This document shows, piece by piece, positions 1 to 10,623 of a DNA stretch of 64,000 nt. This DNA comes from a bacterium (lineage in GTDB: Bacteria > Verrucomicrobiota > Verrucomicrobiia > Limisphaerales > UBA11358): positions 1-64,000 of the forward strand of contig JAJXXW010000048.1 of NCBI GenBank assembly GCA_021780905.1, in the 5' to 3' direction. Positions within the stretch are counted from its first letter, which is position 1; every line of letters begins with the position of its first letter. A model generated the notes under the pieces. The model searched no databases. It was not told where the DNA came from and saw only the letters and a program-made list of their open reading frames with translations. A program made the translations under genes and the position numbers.

Positions 1-175
1 GGCGCAATGTTTTGGCGACCAGCGCTGGCCGGAACGGAACTGGCGCGGGCGACGGCGGACAGTGTCCGGGTCAAGTTGTTGAAAGTGGCGGGCAAGTGCG
101 CGTGAGGGTGCACCGGGTCGATGTGCCATTGAGCCGCGCCTACCCGCTGCAAGCCTTGTTCCGCCGCTGCCAGTA
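1..175 (+). pseudogene. IS1380-family transposase, C-terminal remnant (frameshifted)
   Basis: The forward strand encodes the tail of an IS1380-type DDE transposase. One frame gives a stretch containing LKV after VRVKL, then stops, and the next frame carries on with VRVHRVDVPLSRAYPLQALF and stops at about 174. IS1380 transposases end with a similar LLKxGAxVRVSVRR segment. The first 25 bases also match 2376-2397 exactly over 22 bases, although there they encode an N-terminal part of the same protein, so the piece here appears to join N-terminal to C-terminal sequence by an internal deletion. The element starts outside the window. It cannot make an active transposase. Family assignment is from motif recognition only. 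Confidence 0.6.
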
Positions 176-183
176 GCGATTCA

Positions 184-206
184 AACCGCTGCTCCCGCCA
201 GCGGTT
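184..206. repeat. 8-bp stem hairpin downstream of the transposase remnant
   Basis: AACCGCTG (184-191) pairs perfectly with CAGCGGTT (199-206) around a 7-base loop. It lies just past the remnant transposase stop and may belong to the end of the insertion sequence. A T-run follows only after 9 further bases, so a terminator role is weak. Confidence 0.4.
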
Positions 207-395
207 GAGGCCGGCTTTTTTCTGGAAAGCAAAGTCCCCCTGCCGGAGGTGTCGCCAAAAACGGTCGGCGGCGAGCCTTTCGGCGTCACAACGGTCGCTG
301 GGCTTCCCATTTTTCCCCAACCAGCCGGCGGAGACCGCCTCCGCACCGCCTTTTCCCAAAATCAAATACCACTATGAAATATCCGGGCTAGGCTG

Positions 396-1937
396 TTATT
401 CCCACTCAATCGTCCCCGGCGGCTTGCTGGTGATGTCGAACACGCAGCGGTTCACGCCTTTCACCTCGTTGATGATGCGGCTGGCGAGCTTTTCCAGCAG
501 GTCGTAGGGCAGCTTCACCCAGTCGGCGGTCATGCCGTCTTGCGATTCCACGGCGCGGATGGCGATGGTGTAATCGTAGGTGCGTTCGTCGCCCATGACG
601 CCCACGCTGCGCACGGGCAGCAACACGGCAAAGCTCTGCCAGATCTTGTAGTAAAGTCCGCTCGCCTTCATCTCTTCAACGACAATGGCATCGGCGTTGC
701 GCAGAATTTCGCAGCGCGACGGCGTGACTTCGCCGAGAATGCGCACGGCGAGGCCGGGTCCGGGGAACGGCTGGCGCCAGACGATGTCCTTCGGCACGCC
801 GAGTTCCTCGCCGAGCAACCGGACTTCGTCCTTGAACAAATTTTTCAGCGGCTCGACCAATTTAAATTTCATGCCCTTGGGCAAACCGCCGACGTTGTGA
901 TGGCTCTTGATGAGCGCGGCGGGATTGCCGGCAATCGGCACGGATTCGATGATGTCGGGATACAGCGTGCCTTGCGCGAGAAACTTCGCCTTGCCCACGC
1001 GCTTCATGGCGGAAGAGAACACTTCGATGAACGTCTTGCCGATAATCTTGCGCTTGCGTTCGGGATCGGTGACACCTTTGAGCCGCGTCATGAAAATCTT
1101 GGTGGCATTCTCATATTGCAGCTTGATCTTGAAACTGCGCGCAAAAACGTTTTGCACGACTTCGGCCTCGCGCGCGCGGAGCACGCCGTTATTGACGAAA
1201 ATACAGGTGAGCTGGTCGCCGATGGCCTTGTGCAGCAGCGCCGCCGCTACGCTCGAATCCACGCCGCCGCTCAAGCCGAGGATGACGTGTTCCTGGCCGA
1301 CCTGCGCGCGAATCTCTTCGACGGCCTGGTCAACGTAATTGCGCATCGTCCAGTTTTTACCGCAGCCGCAAACGCCGTGGACGAAGTTGGCAATGATTTC
1401 CTTACCGCGCGGCGTATGAACGACTTCAGGATGGAATTGCAGCCCGAAAAATTTCTTCGCCCGGTTTTCGATGGCGGCGTATTCGGAATTTTCCGTGGTC
1501 GCGACAGTTTTGAAACCGGCGGGCATCTTGGTGAGCTTGTCGCCGTGGGAATTCCAGACCTGCAATTTTGGCGGCAGTTTGCCGAAGAGCGCGCAGGACT
1601 TGTCCTTGATGGTGAGCGTGCCCTTGCCGTATTCGCGTTTCTGGCCTTTCTCGACCTTACCACCGAGGAAGTGCGCGAGGAGTTGGACGCCGAAGCAGAT
1701 GCCGAGCACCGGCACACCGAGTTCAAAGATCGTCTTGTCGGGCAGCGGCGCTTTGGGCGCATACACGCTGGACGGGCCGCCGGAGAGGATGATGCCGCTC
1801 GGCTTCATGCGGGCGATCTCGGCGGCGGGCGTGTTGTAGTGGATGATGGTGGAATAGACGTTGCATTCGCGGACGCGCCGGGCGATGACCTGCGTGTATT
1901 GCGAGCCGAAATCCAAAATGACGATTTGTTCCTTCAT
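396..1937 (-). CDS. guaA: GMP synthase (glutamine-hydrolysing)
   Basis: Converts XMP to GMP using ATP and glutamine, the last step of guanine nucleotide synthesis in the cytosol. The 513-residue protein has the usual full length. The N-terminal class I glutamine amidotransferase has the nucleophile Cys81 in GICFGVQ and the His169/Glu171 pair in QFHPEV. The ATP pyrophosphatase domain carries the PP-loop SGGVDSS at 223-229, and the C-terminal dimerisation domain ends with the diagnostic KPPGTIEWE. The start ATG has no visible Shine-Dalgarno sequence, as for most genes here. It stands alone between transposase remnants. A 469-residue open frame on the opposite strand is a codon-bias shadow. Confidence 0.97.
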   Translation of the reverse strand: MKEQIVILDFGSQYTQVIARRVRECNVYSTIIHYNTPAAEIARMKPSGIILSGGPSSVYAPKAPLPDKTIFELGVPVLGICFGVQLLAHFLGGKVEKGQKREYGKGTLTIKDKSCALFGKLPPKLQVWNSHGDKLTKMPAGFKTVATTENSEYAAIENRAKKFFGLQFHPEVVHTPRGKEIIANFVHGVCGCGKNWTMRNYVDQAVEEIRAQVGQEHVILGLSGGVDSSVAAALLHKAIGDQLTCIFVNNGVLRAREAEVVQNVFARSFKIKLQYENATKIFMTRLKGVTDPERKRKIIGKTFIEVFSSAMKRVGKAKFLAQGTLYPDIIESVPIAGNPAALIKSHHNVGGLPKGMKFKLVEPLKNLFKDEVRLLGEELGVPKDIVWRQPFPGPGLAVRILGEVTPSRCEILRNADAIVVEEMKASGLYYKIWQSFAVLLPVRSVGVMGDERTYDYTIAIRAVESQDGMTADWVKLPYDLLEKLASRIINEVKGVNRCVFDITSKPPGTIEWE

Positions 1938-2219
1938 GTTGAAAACTGAGGCGCAGATTGTCAGAGTGCGCGGGAAACTTGGCGAGCCAAAAATACCTTC
2001 AATGCCCGATCTTCAAGACAATCATCGGCGCGAACCCGCGCCGAGATAAAGGTGAATTTTCCGGAGTCCTTGTATGGCCATTGAGATTTAGGCTTGAGAA
2101 TTATCGGGCGCGGGAATTGGGCCGGCGAAATGCAGGCCGTGCCTTAGCCCGGATATTTAATAGTGGGATTGAACCAAAAAGGGGTGAGCGGGTCAGAAGG
2201 CTTGAAAACACTGAGCCAA

Positions 2220-2713
2220 ATGAAAACGCCACGGACCGCTGCTGCGACCACAGACTGTCGAGAACTGCCCTGGCTCTTGCCCGACCTCGGTTCCCGAAAA
2301 GTCGCGGCTGATTTTTCCGGGGAAACCCTTTCCAGCGCTGGCGGACGCCGGCTCGGGCGTCACGGCGGCGCTGGTGCAATGTTTTGGCGACCAGCGCCAG
2401 CAGGTCTAGGTGGATCACACGGTGCCGCAGTTGCTGGCCCGGCGGATTTACGGATGGGCGCTGGGTTATGACGATCTCAACGATCACGCGCATCTGCGTT
2501 GGACCCGTTGTTGGCGGCGGCCTGTGAGCAGGCTGATCCGCTGGGCGGGGACCGGTTCAAGCCGAACACACGGCCAAGGGCAGCAACCCGCGTTTCCATG
2601 TCACCAACCTCACTGGGGCCGCGCAGGAACTTTACGACGCAGTTTATTGTGCGCGGGGCGAGATGGAGAACCGGATCAAGGAACAGCCGTTGGGGTTGTT
2701 TGCCGACCGGACC
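2220..2713 (+). pseudogene. IS1380-family transposase, N-terminal part fused by deletion to a late segment
   Basis: Starting at the ATG at 2220 (MKTPRT), three successive frames spell recognisable IS1380 transposase pieces: DFSGETLSS, then after a frameshift LLARRIYGWALGYDDLNDHA, the hallmark RxYGxALGYxDxNDH motif, then NPRFHVTNL and YCARGEMENRIKEQPLGLF, which normally lie far downstream. The catalytic middle between about 2565 and 2580 is missing from this strand. The missing middle is found next door in inverted orientation. The reading frame is broken several times, so this is a dead element. Confidence 0.75.
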
Positions 2714-2721
2714 CGTTGGGA

Positions 2722-3098
2722 CCCTGGGCCGTCACTTCGGCCTTGCCGATCACCCGGCGCAACCGGCTCCAACTTTTGACTGTCTGGTATTCAAATTCGG
2801 TGAAGGCCCGCGTGTTGGCCGCTCCGGTCAGACACCGGCGTGCCCGCGCGTTGGCCAGCGCCGGCCCCAAGCGCTCCACCAGCACGGAGTTCTTCGCCAA
2901 ACTCAGGCCGTAATAGCCCACCGGGCTTTGCCGCTCACACCAGGCCAGAATCTCCTCCCGGCAAAAAACACTGTCCCCGCGCACCATGATCCGTGCCGCT
3001 GGGTGGCGCGCGGCTCTCCCACCACTGTGCAGGCCCGACGCTGGCGCATCGGGCGCGACGCGCGATAGCCAAGGTAGCGTCGGGACGGCGGGTTTCAT
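2722..3098 (-). pseudogene. IS1380-family transposase, inverted middle segment
   Basis: On the minus strand an open stretch contains RIMVRGDSVFCREEILAWCE, LSLAKN and KSWSRLRRVIGKAE in the order seen in the central catalytic part of IS1380 transposases (RGDSGFCR, GLAxN, SWSxxRRVIxKAE). This is the part missing from the forward-strand remnant at 2220-2713. The two join at about 2715-2722. An intra-element inversion or insertion of a second copy explains the arrangement. No complete transposase is left. The outer limit near 3098 is uncertain because only 2722-2995 is clearly recognisable. Confidence 0.7.
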
Positions 3099-3123
3099 CG
3101 CTGGATATCTTCGTGGGTTTCGC

Positions 3124-3927
3124 CTAACTGATCAACTCGCGCACCTTGGCACCAATGTCGCCATGTTTGACGAGCGATTCGCCGACGAGAATGGCGCTGG
3201 CATCCGCCCGGCGCAGGCGCTCCACGTCGGCCCGGGTGTGAATGCCGCTTTCGGCCACCAGCATCAAGGTTTTCGTGGCGGCGGGCGAGAGGAGCATGCG
3301 CGTGGACAAACGTTCCGTGGTCGCCAGATCCACCTGGAACGTCTTCAGATCGCGGTTGTTCACGCCGATGAGTTGCGGGGTCACTTTCAACGCGCGATCC
3401 AGTTCCGTTTCGTCGTGGATTTCCACCAGCACCGCCAGTCCGGCTTCCACGGCCAGCCGGTGAAACCGGCCTAACTGTTCGTCCGTCAAAATGGCGACGA
3501 TGAGCAGGATGGCGTCCGCGCCCCATTCGATGGCTTCGAGAATCTGGCGCTCATCGATGATGAAATCCTTGCGCAGCAGCGGCAGTTTTACGGCGGCGCG
3601 GATCTGGCGGAGATAATCCAGCGAACCCTGGAAAAATTTCTCGTCGGTCAAAACGGACAGACAGCTTGCGCCCGCCGCCTCGTATTCCTTGGCAATGCAG
3701 ACGGGATCAAAGTCTTTGCAGATCACGCCGGCGGACGGCGACGCCTTTTTTACTTCGGCAATCAGCCCAATATTGCCAAAGCGCGGGTTTTTCAGCGCGG
3801 CAAGGAAGTCGCGGCGCTCGCCATGTTCGAGCATTGCGTCGCGCAGATCGCCGGCGGCAATGCGGCGCGCGGGCAGTTGCGCCACTTCGCGTTTCTTTTG
3901 TTCAACGATTTCGTCGAGGATGTTCAT
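3124..3927 (-). CDS. trpC: Indole-3-glycerol phosphate synthase
   Basis: Closes the indole ring of indole-3-glycerol phosphate from CdRP in tryptophan synthesis. The 267-residue TIM-barrel protein has the normal length. Key family motifs are visible: the catalytic lysine region AEVKKASPSAG near residues 58-68, LLRKDFIID near 120 with the second conserved lysine, NNRDLKTF near 188 and AESGIHTRADV near 220. No other trp gene is nearby, so the pathway genes are dispersed. The stop codon lies about 25 bases from the edge of the inverted transposase fragment, so transposon debris abuts its 3 prime end. A period-8/period-9 repeat sits directly upstream of its start. Confidence 0.95.
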   Translation of the reverse strand: MNILDEIVEQKKREVAQLPARRIAAGDLRDAMLEHGERRDFLAALKNPRFGNIGLIAEVKKASPSAGVICKDFDPVCIAKEYEAAGASCLSVLTDEKFFQGSLDYLRQIRAAVKLPLLRKDFIIDERQILEAIEWGADAILLIVAILTDEQLGRFHRLAVEAGLAVLVEIHDETELDRALKVTPQLIGVNNRDLKTFQVDLATTERLSTRMLLSPAATKTLMLVAESGIHTRADVERLRRADASAILVGESLVKHGDIGAKVRELIS

Positions 3928-3944
3928 GGATTGATTTTAACCCA

Positions 3945-3999
3945 GAGGCGCGGAGACGCGGAGAAAAATTTAACCGCGAAACACACAAACTACGCGAAA
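3945..3999. repeat. Short-period tandem repeats (period 8 then period 9)
   Basis: Three 8-base units of the type GAGNCGCG begin at 3945, 3953 and 3961, followed by three 9-base units of the type NACGCGAAA beginning at 3973, 3982 and 3991. The units are degenerate but the spacing is exact. The array lies in the gap between trpC and the HxlR gene. It belongs to a set of similar arrays in this window. Confidence 0.75.
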
Positions 4000-4066
4000 T
4001 TTTTTTCCTCTCCTCGCCCAACGGGGGGACATGCAAATACCGATATGGTCAGGTTTTTGGATGGTT

Positions 4067-4450
4067 TTATTTGCAGTCCCCGCATGGCGCTGGCTTGGTG
4101 ATTGTCTTGCGTTTGGCGCGGTTAAGCTGCTTTTCCAAAGTATCAAGCACTTTGAATGTCCCGTTAAATTTTTTACCGAACGAAGTGAAATGGTATTCCA
4201 CCCGAGGCGGCACTTCCGGGAAGCTCCGCTTCTCGAGCACTTCATACGATACCAACAGGCGCAGGCAATCGTTGAGCACTTTCGCCGTCAGTCCTTTCAC
4301 CGAATGTTCCATTGCGCCCGGCCGCCGGATACCGTGCTTCACAAGGTCAACCACCGTGAGTGACCATTTACAGCCAACGATCGTTTCCACCATCCGCCCG
4401 ACATGCCGCGGCGGGAGGCGACGCGAGATTTTTTTTCCACGATTTTTCAT
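4067..4450 (-). CDS. HxlR-family winged-helix transcriptional regulator
   Basis: A small DNA-binding regulator of about 127 residues. The HxlR domain (PF01638 type) covers most of the protein: GCKWSLTVVDLV is the characteristic opening helix (family consensus GxKWxxxIL), followed by LTAKVLNDCLRLL in the recognition region and a wing with PRVEYHFTSFGKKF (family consensus PxxVEYxLTxxGxxL). The ATG at 4450 is chosen; a TTG directly before it is also open. HxlR proteins commonly sense redox or electrophile stress and sit divergently from the oxidoreductase they control. The short-chain dehydrogenase at 4600 is transcribed away from it across 149 bases, so it is the likely target. The C-terminus is rich in Lys and ends in CGDCK. 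Confidence 0.85.
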   Translation of the reverse strand: MKNRGKKISRRLPPRHVGRMVETIVGCKWSLTVVDLVKHGIRRPGAMEHSVKGLTAKVLNDCLRLLVSYEVLEKRSFPEVPPRVEYHFTSFGKKFNGTFKVLDTLEKQLNRAKRKTITKPAPCGDCK

Positions 4451-4599
4451 CAAAACTTACCGCTTTGTGCCTACCCCACTGATTTGTGCCCGGTTTTCAA
4501 TTTTCGAAGAGCCGGTAACGTGGCGATGGTCGGTTGCACTGCGAAATGTCTCGCAAAGAATAGCCAACATTTAAGAAACAACAATCGAATCTGTATTAT

Positions 4600-5361
4600 A
4601 TGAAGAATGCACTGATCGTCGGCGGTTCAACGGGCATCGGTTTTGACGCGGCCAAACGCCTTGCCGCGCGCGGCACAATCTTAACCATCGTCGGACGCGA
4701 CCCAGCCAAACAGGAAAAGGCGGTGGAGGCGTTGCGACAAGCGGGAACGCGGCAGGTCATCCCCATGGCGGTTGACCTATACAACCGCGCGCAGGTGGAT
4801 GCTTTCGCCAATGAGATTTCTGTTGGCCCGGCATTCGACTATCTCGTGAACTCGGCTGGCTATTTCTTTCCCACGCCGTTCCTCCAACACACCCGGGAAA
4901 ACTATCATCAATACCACGACATCAATGAGTCATTATTCTTCCTCACCCAGGCAGTCACCCGGCGAATGGTGGAGGCGGGTGTCAAAGGCAGCATCGTCAA
5001 TATCGGCTCAATGTGGGCCAAGCAAGCGATCAAAGCGACGCCTTCGTCTGCCTATTCAATGGCCAAGGCTGGGTTGCACTCGCTAACGCAGCATCTCGCG
5101 ATGGAGCTTGCTGAATATGGCATTCGCGTCAACGCCGTCTCGCCGGCCGTCGTCGAAACACCCATTTACGGCGCATTCATTAAGCCGGAGGAAATCAGCA
5201 AGACGCTCGCGGGCTTTAACGCGTTTCATCCCATTGGCAGGGTCGGCATACCGGCGGATGTCGGTGCGGTCATTGATTTCCTTTTGAGCGACGCCGCCAG
5301 CTGGGTAACAGGCGCGGTGTGGGATGTGGATGGTGGAGTCATGGCCGGACGAAACCAATGA
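4600..5361 (+). CDS. Short-chain dehydrogenase/reductase (SDR)
   Basis: A 253-residue classical SDR oxidoreductase. The NAD(P)-binding turn is GGSTGIG at 8-14 (the usual leading Thr is Gly), the structural motif is NSAG at 84-87, the catalytic serine is Ser137 and the YxxxK pair is Tyr152/Lys156. The C-terminus has the common [10 protein letters not shown]. An Arg at 33 (GRDP) after the second strand suggests NADPH preference. The substrate cannot be told from sequence. The divergent HxlR regulator suggests induction by a small electrophile or ketone. The sequence TATTAT touches the start codon and no Shine-Dalgarno is present, so the mRNA leader may be very short or the true promoter lies further up. 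Confidence 0.9.
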   Translation: MKNALIVGGSTGIGFDAAKRLAARGTILTIVGRDPAKQEKAVEALRQAGTRQVIPMAVDLYNRAQVDAFANEISVGPAFDYLVNSAGYFFPTPFLQHTRENYHQYHDINESLFFLTQAVTRRMVEAGVKGSIVNIGSMWAKQAIKATPSSAYSMAKAGLHSLTQHLAMELAEYGIRVNAVSPAVVETPIYGAFIKPEEISKTLAGFNAFHPIGRVGIPADVGAVIDFLLSDAASWVTGAVWDVDGGVMAGRNQ

Positions 5362-5376
5362 ACAAAACCTCAACAA

Positions 5377-5833
5377 TGCCCGCCAACCTTGGAGCGTAAT
5401 TACCCTGCGCTTGAGGTCATTGATTCAAAAACGCGCCGGGCGCTGGGTCGGTCAGATTATTGAGAGCGGCAACGTGAAGTTTATCCGTGATGCGCACGGA
5501 TAACTCAAGGGCAAATATGGACATCGGGATATGTGCGCCTGCAATGGCGGCGCTTTCAAATCTATATCGGGTGGGCCGAGTTCAAAAACAGATTATGCGC
5601 ATTAAAAACTCTGAAAAACCGGTGGCAGCGGCGCCCCGCCGCGATTGTCCCGCCGGTTTGCCAAGGTATTACCCTGTCACCCAGGCGATGAGGGCGTTGC
5701 TCCCACCCTTTTTCAGAGATCTCGGATGATGTAATTTCCATTTCGGCGGGCCTGCGGCAATGACAAAATCGAACAAGTTTTGTGCAAAGCTGGACGTTGA
5801 CACGGCGGTGGGTTTTTGGTGAACTTCGCGCCC
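5377..5833 (+). other. Gene-poor interval upstream of the first amt
   Basis: About 450 bases without a convincing gene. A short open frame at 5487-5729 has no recognisable motif and poor start context. Around 5440-5520 the frames read like a broken coding remnant (for example WVGQIIESGNVKF) that I cannot identify. No terminator or sigma-54-like site was convincing. Confidence 0.4.
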
Positions 5834-7569
<1,736 letters not shown>

Positions 7570-7590
7570 TTTGGGTCGAAGAACTTTTCA

Positions 7591-7626
7591 AGCGCGGAAG
7601 CGGAAATCCGCTTCCGCGCTATTTTT
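7591..7626 (+). terminator. Rho-independent terminator after amt-PII locus 1
   Basis: A perfect 13-base stem AGCGCGGAAGCGG (7591-7603) with CCGCTTCCGCGCT (7608-7620), a 4-base loop and ATTTTT directly after it. It ends the amt-PII transcript and lies against the 3 prime end of the convergent epimerase gene. Confidence 0.9.
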
Positions 7627-8522
7627 CAAACCGGCGGGGAATTTTCCGCCGCCAGCCGTTTGATTTCTGGCGCGTAGCCGGCACGAAAATCGGGAAACCG
7701 GAATTCGTATTTCAATTCCGCGCACAGTTTCGCGTTGCTGACGCGCTTGTTCGTCACGCCGCGCTTGCGCCAGATGTCCGTATCCGCCGTAACGCGCGGC
7801 GGCAGGGGCCGGTTCAGTTTCGCGGCCAGCCAGCTAAAAAATTCCAACTGGCTCGGCGGCGCGTTGTCCGCCGCGTTGTAGATTTCGCCCGGCGCGCCCC
7901 GGTCCAGCGCGGCGATGATGACGCCGGTCAAATCATCGCGGTGAATCATGTTCAGCCAGCGCGAGCCGTCGCCCTCGATGCGCGCCTCGCCGCACAGGAA
8001 TTGCTTGAACGAATGTCCGCGCCCCGGCCCGTAAATGCCCGCCACCCGCAAAATCACCGCCGGAGCCTTGCGGCCAGCCACTGCGGCCAAAAGCAATTTT
8101 TCTGTCTCCACCAAAACCTTGGCCGTCGGCGCTTCCGGTGCGGTTGGGCTGGCTTCCGTCACCTCGGAACCGTCGTTCTGCGCATAAACGCTGGTGCTGC
8201 TGGTATAGACGAATGTGGTTGGCGGCGAATCCGCCAGCCACGCGAGGAGGTTGCGGTTGCCTTCGAGATAAACTTTCCGGTAATCGTCCGCGCCGCCGCC
8301 GCCGGAGGCCGTGCAGTTCACCACCCAGTCAAAATCGCGCGGCAGATTTTTCAGCGAGTCCGGCTGCGTGATGTCGGCGTGCAGCGGCGTGATGCCGGCG
8401 GCTTGCAATTCCGCCGCCGCGAGGAGACTCCGGCGCAGGCCGAAAACATCGTGGCCCAACCGCGCCAGCTCCTTTCCGAGCGGCAGGCCGACGTAACCGC
8501 AACCGACAATCAAGACGCGCAT
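7626..8522 (-). CDS. NAD(P)-dependent epimerase/dehydratase-like protein (extended SDR)
   Basis: About 298 residues from the ATG at 8522, which starts MRVLIVGCGYVG, the GxGxxG dinucleotide-binding turn. The rest follows the atypical/extended SDR pattern: TSSTSVYAQNDG holds the serine and tyrosine of the active-site region, RVAGIYGPGR is typical of the nucleotide-sugar epimerase superfamily, and MIHRDDLTGVI near 200 matches the usual NxIHVDD. The conserved YxxxK lysine is not evident (the segment after the tyrosine lacks it at +4), which is common in the YeeZ-like subgroup. The substrate is unknown. It is separated from the Ppx gene upstream by a hairpin-forming period-8 repeat. Confidence 0.8.
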   Translation of the reverse strand: MRVLIVGCGYVGLPLGKELARLGHDVFGLRRSLLAAAELQAAGITPLHADITQPDSLKNLPRDFDWVVNCTASGGGGADDYRKVYLEGNRNLLAWLADSPPTTFVYTSSTSVYAQNDGSEVTEASPTAPEAPTAKVLVETEKLLLAAVAGRKAPAVILRVAGIYGPGRGHSFKQFLCGEARIEGDGSRWLNMIHRDDLTGVIIAALDRGAPGEIYNAADNAPPSQLEFFSWLAAKLNRPLPPRVTADTDIWRKRGVTNKRVSNAKLCAELKYEFRFPDFRAGYAPEIKRLAAENSPPV

Positions 8523-8536
8523 AATCCAGATTAAAT

Positions 8537-8592
8537 AAGGAAAACAGGAACGCAGGAACAAAAATCGTTTCCTGAATTCCTGTCTTCCTTAT
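8537..8592. repeat. Inverted pair of period-8 tandem arrays forming a hairpin
   Basis: The left arm has three 8-base units of type GGAANNCA beginning near 8539, and the right arm has three units of type TTCCTGNN beginning near 8570. The arms are imperfect reverse complements over about 24 bases. It overlaps the stop region of the Ppx gene and could act as a weak terminator. Architecture matches the palindromes at 62820 and 63369. Confidence 0.7.
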
Positions 8593-9542
8593 TCGTTCAT
8601 CACCGCCGCGAAGCGCAGGCCGCGTGTGCTGATGCGCAGCTCGGGGAAATCAAAATCTTCCATCAGCAACTCGTAAATCAGGACGCCGGTGAGGATCACG
8701 TCCGCGCGCAGCTTCGGCAGGCCGGGGATTTCCTTGCGCTCGGTGAGCGGTCGCCGCCAGAGATTTTTCCGGTGGGCACGCACGCCGTCGAGCGTCAGAA
8801 CGGTGCGCTCGATTTTTTCGCGGTCGAACCGGTCGAGGCCGTTCTCAATGCGCGCTAAAATGCTGGTGGTGCCGCCGGTGCCGACGAGCTGGATCGCGCC
8901 ATTTTTCTTTTCATGCTGCAAAGCCGGTTCCAGCAACGGCCTGACTTCCGTTTCAAACAGCTTTTTCACCCAGTCCCGGCAATTGGTGAATTCGCCGCGC
9001 GTCGGCGGATCGCTGACGGGAAATTTTTCCATCAGCCGGACCGTGCCGAGGGGAAAGCTGTGAGCAAAACTCTTTTTCGTGCCGTGGCCCAAAATGAATT
9101 CCGTGCTGCCGCCGCCGACATCCAGGATGAGCAGCGGATGTTTTGCCAGTTCCGCATTGGTGGCCACGCCCTGGAACGCCCAGTCCGCCTCGCGCGCGCC
9201 GGTGATGATTTCCGTCTTCAGCCCACAGGCGCGAAAAATGCAATCGGTCAAATCCTTCGGGTTCACGGCCTCGCGCGCCGCGCTGGTGGCGATCACGCGG
9301 AGGGATTCCGCGCCGTGGTCGCCGGCGATTTCGGTGAATTCCCACACCGCCTCAGCCGTGCGGGCGATGGGTTCGGGCTGGAGCCGGTGGGTCTCGTAAA
9401 ACCCCCGGCCGAGCCGCGTCTGCCGGCTCTCCTCATGCACCGGGCGCACCGCCGCCCCCGCCACGTCGGCGACGAGCAGCTTGACCGAATTGGTGCCGAC
9501 ATCAATGACGGCGCGGCGGACGGAGACCATTGCGCCCAGCAT
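8589..9542 (-). CDS. Ppx/GppA family phosphatase (exopolyphosphatase-like)
   Basis: A 317-residue member of the Ppx/GppA group in the actin/hexokinase ATPase fold. RAVIDVGTNSVKLLVAD opens the protein (phosphate-binding loop 1). The hallmark DVGGGSTEF near 141-150 is the second loop, and LVGTGGTTSIL near 217-227 the third. Enzymes of this family remove terminal phosphates from polyphosphate or pppGpp. The length matches the short, catalytic-core-only form without the C-terminal HD-like region of E. coli Ppx. An internal ATG at 9530 is an equally good start. The SixA gene is divergent at 9628. Confidence 0.9.
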   Translation of the reverse strand: MLGAMVSVRRAVIDVGTNSVKLLVADVAGAAVRPVHEESRQTRLGRGFYETHRLQPEPIARTAEAVWEFTEIAGDHGAESLRVIATSAAREAVNPKDLTDCIFRACGLKTEIITGAREADWAFQGVATNAELAKHPLLILDVGGGSTEFILGHGTKKSFAHSFPLGTVRLMEKFPVSDPPTRGEFTNCRDWVKKLFETEVRPLLEPALQHEKKNGAIQLVGTGGTTSILARIENGLDRFDREKIERTVLTLDGVRAHRKNLWRRPLTERKEIPGLPKLRADVILTGVLIYELLMEDFDFPELRISTRGLRFAAVMNE

Positions 9543-9627
9543 AGAAAATTATCGGCGCCAAACCAAAAATTTTATTGTGACATTTCGCGGTCATTGCGTT
9601 CGCGCCGGCAATTGGTAACTTTCCGGC

Positions 9628-10131
9628 ATGAACCTTTTCCTCCTGCGCCACGGTCTCGCGGTGGAACGTGGAGAATTTGATTTTGCCAGTGACAGCTTGC
9701 GTCCGCTCACCGCCAAAGGCCGGCGCCAGCTCCGGCAAACCGGTGCCGCGCTGCGAAGAATGAAACTGGATTTCGACCTGATTTGGTCGAGTCCACTGGT
9801 GCGCGCCCGCCAGACGGCGGAAATCGTGGCGGCGGACTTGAAGCTGAAAAAGCGCCTTGCGTTTGCGGACGAACTCAAGCCCGGCGGCGACCTCACCAAA
9901 CTCGTTCAAAAGATTTTCCGGCCAAAGCCGGCGGCGGCGAACTGGCTGCTGGTCGGCCACGAACCCGGTTTGAGTGAATTGATTTCGCGGCTCGTCACCG
10001 GCGGTCCGGGTTTGCAACTGGATTTCAAAAAGGGCGGGCTGGCGAAACTGGAGATTGAAAAACCGCGCGCCGGCCCATGCGCCGTGCTCGCGTGGCTGCT
10101 CACGCCCCGGCAGATGAAACTGATGCGGTGA
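9628..10131 (+). CDS. sixA: Phosphohistidine phosphatase SixA-like
   Basis: A 167-residue histidine phosphatase. The catalytic RHG is at residues 7-9 (FLLRHGLA), followed by the family segment SDSLRPLTAKGRRQL and the phosphate-pocket WSSPLVRARQTAEI near 55-68. A second conserved histidine lies in VGHEPGLSELI. SixA removes phosphate from histidine residues of phosphotransfer domains in some bacteria; other substrates such as nitrogen-PTS proteins are also reported for the family. It is divergent from the Ppx/GppA gene, an arrangement that pairs two phosphate-handling enzymes. No Shine-Dalgarno is visible at the ATG. Confidence 0.88.
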   Translation: MNLFLLRHGLAVERGEFDFASDSLRPLTAKGRRQLRQTGAALRRMKLDFDLIWSSPLVRARQTAEIVAADLKLKKRLAFADELKPGGDLTKLVQKIFRPKPAAANWLLVGHEPGLSELISRLVTGGPGLQLDFKKGGLAKLEIEKPRAGPCAVLAWLLTPRQMKLMR

Positions 10132-10212
10132 TGGTTCACGCCGCGAAATGGTTCGTATCCGAAGCCGCAGTTTTCCTTTCGCCTATTTGGCGCGGTTCGC
10201 GGTTGAAAGATT

Positions 10213-10593
10213 TCACCCGATGCGGAAGGAGATTTTCTGGATGACCGATTTGCCGAAACTGTGCTGGAGCCGCTCGATGATTTCCTTGCGCCGGTAGCGG
10301 ACGATTTCGGTCAGCCAGACGCTGCTGTCCACGTTCACGAACAGCGTGCCCTTGTGCAGATTCGCCGGCTGCGCGTGCGCGGTGACGACCGGGTCAATCA
10401 GATTGTTCCACACCTTTACGACCTCCGCCTCGGCCTGGCGCACGTCGAGCCGTAATTCTTTTAGCAACGCCGGCAGCACGTCGCCCGGCCGGCGCGCGGG
10501 CGTGGCGCGCGCCACCTCCAGCGGCGCGTAGTCCACGCCGCGCCATTGCGACAGGACGCGGGCGCGGGCGGAGGTTTTGGGTGGTGACGGCAA
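10213..10593 (-). CDS. DciA-like DUF721 protein
   Basis: A 126-residue protein with the DUF721/DciA pattern: an N-terminal basic tail, then a compact alpha-beta domain in which VWNNLIDPVVTAHAQPANLHKGTLFVNVDSSVWLTEI follows the typical WxxivGxxlaxhxxPxxlxxgxLxVxvdSsaWaxeL; the C-terminal YRRKEIIERLQ also fits. DciA loads the DnaB helicase at replication forks in bacteria without DnaC, and its gene is often near housekeeping genes. The only start in the right place is a TTG at 10593. It follows the aldo-keto reductase by 30 bases and probably shares its transcript. Confidence 0.75.
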   Translation of the reverse strand: MPSPPKTSARARVLSQWRGVDYAPLEVARATPARRPGDVLPALLKELRLDVRQAEAEVVKVWNNLIDPVVTAHAQPANLHKGTLFVNVDSSVWLTEIVRYRRKEIIERLQHSFGKSVIQKISFRIG

Positions 10594-10623
10594 GCGACAA
10601 TTTCCGTTCGCAATCCGGCGGTG

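Noticed and set aside
540-1949. 469-residue open frame opposite guaA
   Set aside because: It is antisense to a clear GMP synthase gene and comes from high-GC codon bias, with no motifs.
5487-5729. 80-residue gene upstream of amt
   Set aside because: No motif, poor start and codon use unlike the neighbours.
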